From the NCBI GenBank assembly GCA_023245515.1, contig JAHFKE010000009.1:1-24692 (forward strand): a DNA stretch of 24,692 nt, written 5' to 3'. Under the pieces are notes generated by a model. The model was not told where the DNA came from. It worked only from the letters and a program-made list of their open reading frames with translations, and made no database searches. The translations under genes were made by a program, and so were the position numbers. Below, in pieces: positions 22,579 through 24,692 of this stretch. The stretch is from Candidatus Levyibacteriota bacterium (lineage in GTDB: Bacteria; Patescibacteriota; Microgenomatia; Levybacterales; UBA12049). Within the stretch, counting starts at the first letter, position 1; each line of letters opens with the position of its first letter.

Positions 22579-23303
22579 TATTGATTTCTTACTCCCCTTT
22601 CTTTCTCAGCTATCAAGTTGCTCACTTTTAGCAGACTATCAAATGTCCCTGCATCTTCCCACATTCCCTCAATAATTTCTACTTTTAGCTCTTTCTTATC
22701 GAGATATTGGTTTATCGTCTCTGTAATTTCTATTTCTCCGCGATCTGATGGCTTAACTGACTTGGCAAACCCTGAAACTTTATTATCACAAATATAAATA
22801 CCTACCATTGCATAGTTACTTTTAGGATTTTCAGGTTTTTCAACTATTGATAAAACATTTTTATTTTCGTCAAACTCGATCACACCATAACGCTCAGGAT
22901 CAGGTACTTCTTTAGCAAAAACAACAGCTCCACTCTCAAAATTTTTAATATGTTCTGAAAAATTATGATCAAAAATATTGTCTCCTAAAATCATAGTGAC
23001 ACTATCACCATCGATGAATTTCTCTCCGATAATAAATGCTTCAGACAAACCACCCGGCTTTTGCTGCACTTCATAAGAGAAATTCGCCCCAAAATCACTA
23101 CCACTGCCTAGAAGATTGAGAAAATGACCCGCATAGTCCGGGGCAACAATAATGAGTATTTCTTTAATTCCTGCCTGAACTAGTGTCTCAATCGGATAAA
23201 AGATCATCGGCTTGTCATAAACAGGCAAAAGCTGCTTAGAGGTAATTTTGGTGAGAGGCCTCAGTCTTGTGGCATTACCGCCAGCTAAAATAATCCCTTT
23301 CAT
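22578..23303 (-). CDS. rmlA: Glucose-1-phosphate thymidylyltransferase-like nucleotidyltransferase
   Basis: RmlA joins dTTP and glucose-1-phosphate to dTDP-glucose. The protein begins MKGIILAGGNATRLRPLTKI, where the usual GG(S/T)GTR has Ala for the second Gly, and continues TSKQLLPVYDKPMIFYPIETL. The sugar and metal sites VTMILGDNIFDHNF, RYGVIEFDEN and IVEKPENPKSN are in order, with WEDAGTFDSL near the end. At 241 residues it is the short form without the C-terminal extra helices of the roughly 290-residue enterobacterial enzyme. It is the first gene of the nine-gene operon. The 153 bp upstream hold no clear -10/-35 pair, but a G-rich stretch lies just before the ATG. The neighbouring rmlB supports dTDP rather than UDP specificity. 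Confidence 0.9.
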   Translation of the reverse strand: MKGIILAGGNATRLRPLTKITSKQLLPVYDKPMIFYPIETLVQAGIKEILIIVAPDYAGHFLNLLGSGSDFGANFSYEVQQKPGGLSEAFIIGEKFIDGDSVTMILGDNIFDHNFSEHIKNFESGAVVFAKEVPDPERYGVIEFDENKNVLSIVEKPENPKSNYAMVGIYICDNKVSGFAKSVKPSDRGEIEITETINQYLDKKELKVEIIEGMWEDAGTFDSLLKVSNLIAEKERGVRNQ

Positions 23304-23396
23304 GCCCCTTCGCCCCCCATATCTAATATTCCGAAATGGGTAAATCCTATCTTTTGTTTAAAGATTTCTTGCTCTATCATCATATGCTTCGCAGGC

Positions 23397-23430
23397 ATGA
23401 CCCCTCGTAGTCTTGACGAAGTGGGGTCAT
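23397..23430. repeat. Palindromic intergenic element
   Basis: ATGACCCC (23397-23404) and GGGGTCAT (23423-23430) form a perfect 8-bp stem, with CGT/ACG (23406-23408 with 23416-23418) pairing inside. No T-tract follows closely on either strand, so it is not a canonical terminator. It lies between the small membrane protein gene and rmlA. It could be one copy of a dispersed palindromic repeat. Confidence 0.6.
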
Positions 23431-23456
23431 ATCTATATTTTACCATAAAACCATGA

Positions 23457-23717
23457 TTACGCGCCAAAGAGAACGAGTGAGACAGTCATACCCAAAGCTC
23501 CAACGAGGATATATTCCGCAGCGATCTTGAGACTCAGATGGTGGTGGATATATTGATGGGCGAGACACCAAAGCAAATAAAAGATCGTCGTTATAAAGAC
23601 AGTCATCATCTGAAGCTGCTTATCATAAGCCACAAGGAGAACAAGCCACAACCCCAGTAGCTGGATAGCTAAAAAAGAAAGATAAAACCATGCATGTTTC
23701 TTTGCCCTAAGAATCAT
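23457..23717 (-). CDS. Small polytopic membrane protein, unknown function
   Basis: I do not recognise this 86-residue protein. It has a basic start (MILRAKKHAWFYL) and three hydrophobic stretches at about 10-30, 37-54 and 64-84. Between the second and third is the His-rich CLAHQYIHHHLSLK (51-64), which could bind metal or simply mark a membrane boundary. Its ATG overlaps the stop codon of the CAP-domain gene by one base (TAATG), which indicates translational coupling and a shared role with that secreted or anchored protein. A 153-bp gap with a palindromic element separates it from rmlA on the same strand. It could be a small membrane partner of the CAP protein. Confidence 0.65.
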   Translation of the reverse strand: MILRAKKHAWFYLSFLAIQLLGLWLVLLVAYDKQLQMMTVFITTIFYLLWCLAHQYIHHHLSLKIAAEYILVGALGMTVSLVLFGA

Positions 23718-24652
23718 TATAAAGTAACCCCCCTCCCAATAAGTATAACAGCAAGAAGAATGACAAGAAGAAAAATGATGTGATCGAGATTGTGTGCAAC
23801 CACGCGCGTAATCTTCTTTCTTTCGATAATGACTGCATCAACTATCAAAACTACCACGAAGAATAAAAGAACAAATATTCCTATATTCAGCTTCGTTGAC
23901 TTACTATCAATCAGCGGATCATTTTTAAGAGCCGCAACAGCAGGTGCCGAAGTGGGGACAATGGAAGCCATGGGCGCCCGAGTAGGAAGAACCTCTCCCC
24001 GTGTAGGTACAGGGCTTGATTGCGCCTGCGAAGGCTCAGGAGAAATAGCCACGAAAGCCATCTCAGATGCTACGTCTTCGTTTTTTGCAACGTACCTAGT
24101 GCCGAACATCTGAACGATAAGCACGGTTTCTGTCCCCGTCAATGAGCCGGTCATAACTGCAAATCCTACGTCTTTATAATTAGAAGATAATATATTCTCT
24201 CTATGAGATGGGCTTGCCATCCATGCAGTGACCGCTTCGGGAGCAGTAGTAAAGCCACGAGCCAAATTCTCTCCTGCATACAGATACTCATATCCTGAAT
24301 TCTTTATAAAAACCCACGGCGTTGTCCCGTCAGGAGCAACGTGTGCCCAAAAGTTATGAGCAAGCATGTACTCTCCCTTTTTTTGCGCAGCCTCAGATAG
24401 CTGAGTATCTAGGGCAAGACTACCTAAACCATTCTCCTGACGTTTTTGATTAGTCAGAGTAAGTAGTTCCTGCACTGAAATATTTGCAGATATACCAAGA
24501 ACTGAAGGATAGTTTCTGTGTACAAAAGAAGAGAAAGATAAACCCGCAAGAAGAAATACGATAACAAAGAGAAGGCTTTGATGATGGAGAGCCTTAGAAC
24601 GATGGTTGTTAGATTCTCTCGGTATAAAAAGATGATGCAAGAAATCCTTCAT
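23717..24652 (-). CDS. CAP-domain (SCP/PR-1 like) membrane-anchored surface protein
   Basis: From the ATG at 24652 the protein has 311 residues. A membrane helix at about 27-43 is followed by a CAP domain at about 58-187. The domain has the four expected landmarks: LLTLTNQKRQENGL, HNFWAHVAPDG (with a conserved His), YAGENLARGF (Glu) and SPSHRENILSSNYKDVGFAV (His). The His and Glu residues line the cavity of CAP proteins, whose bacterial functions are mostly unknown. A Pro/Ser/Thr-rich linker (about 205-240) leads to two C-terminal membrane helices (about 253-274 and 287-309). A GTG at 24667 in the same frame lies upstream of the -10 box, so the ATG is preferred. It is coupled to the small membrane protein that follows. 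Confidence 0.88.
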   Translation of the reverse strand: MKDFLHHLFIPRESNNHRSKALHHQSLLFVIVFLLAGLSFSSFVHRNYPSVLGISANISVQELLTLTNQKRQENGLGSLALDTQLSEAAQKKGEYMLAHNFWAHVAPDGTTPWVFIKNSGYEYLYAGENLARGFTTAPEAVTAWMASPSHRENILSSNYKDVGFAVMTGSLTGTETVLIVQMFGTRYVAKNEDVASEMAFVAISPEPSQAQSSPVPTRGEVLPTRAPMASIVPTSAPAVAALKNDPLIDSKSTKLNIGIFVLLFFVVVLIVDAVIIERKKITRVVAHNLDHIIFLLVILLAVILIGRGVTL

Positions 24653-24658
24653 AAAATA

Positions 24659-24664
24659 AGTATA
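24659..24664 (-). promoter_or_regulatory. -10 box of the CAP-domain gene, predicted leaderless
   Basis: TATACT on the minus strand ends 7 nt before the A of the ATG at 24652, so transcription would start on the start codon. No -35 consensus is visible in the few bases left before the window end. Confidence 0.4.
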
Positions 24665-24692
24665 CACTTATTTATATTCCATTTTCCATATT

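Noticed and set aside
1..24692. CRISPR array, IS element, prophage or toxin-antitoxin module
   Set aside because: No regularly spaced repeats, transposase, integrase or phage structural genes are seen. The wHTH/NTase-like protein has no HEPN or toxin partner, since its neighbour is secD.

Overview
The window looks like a chromosomal segment of a small-genome bacterium of the Candidate Phyla Radiation (Patescibacteria), possibly Microgenomates. That placement is inferred from the gene mix (DUF5679, DUF4446 and DUF3048 proteins, small zinc ribbons, a CAP protein, compact overlapping operons, modest GC). No rRNA or other phylogenetic marker is present to confirm it. TGA is used as a stop (for example at 2389, 9999 and 19671), so there is no sign of the UGA=Gly recoding known from Gracilibacteria/SR1. 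I see no tRNA, rRNA, IS element, prophage or CRISPR array.

Layout. (1) 1-84 is the 3' end of a yqeY-like gene on the + strand. (2) 113-2964 (-) is a wHTH/nucleotidyltransferase-like regulator, then secD, then secF. (3) 3126-5878 (-) holds a DUF4446 membrane protein, a DUF3048 (YerB-like) envelope protein and an orphan HExxH protein. (4) 5936-8262 (+) holds a small membrane protein, a 47-aa DUF5679 zinc ribbon with tandem terminators, and a polytopic membrane protein with a PsbP-like C-terminus. (5) 8265-12146 (-) is a surface-sugar operon: UDP-xylose synthase, a polyprenyl-phosphate-mannose-synthase/GtrA fusion, a GT39-type glycosyltransferase and a 51-aa zinc ribbon. (6) 12195-15846 (+) is ilvB-ilvA-ridA behind a leader region. 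(7) 15850-23303 (-) is a nine-gene, tightly coupled nucleotide-sugar operon: rmlA, Nudix, rmlB, Nudix, rmlD-like, ugd, rmd, gmd, CYTH. (8) 23457-24652 (-) is a CAP-domain protein and a small membrane protein.

The most striking element is in front of ilvB. A 22-codon reading frame (12230-12298), with six Ile codons and two Val codons clustered in its first 15 positions, is followed by a GC-rich hairpin with seven T's (12322-12344). Three mutually exclusive pairings can be drawn by hand. This is the architecture of classical ribosome-mediated attenuation, as in enterobacterial ilvGMEDA, and the genes behind it make and consume 2-oxobutanoate for isoleucine synthesis. Its promoter places transcription start on the A of the leader ATG, so the leader peptide would be read from a leaderless mRNA.

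The same geometry (-10 box ending 7 nt before the start codon) recurs for the DUF4446, UDP-xylose synthase and CAP genes, and approximately for several others. Only the DUF5679 gene carries a full consensus Shine-Dalgarno sequence.

The sugar genes work together. Ugd makes UDP-glucuronate and Uxs converts it to UDP-xylose. Gmd and Rmd make GDP-D-rhamnose. RmlA, RmlB and an RmlD-like reductase make a dTDP-6-deoxyhexose, but no RmlC epimerase is in the window. The DPMS/GtrA fusion and the GT39 protein would use lipid-linked sugars at the membrane.
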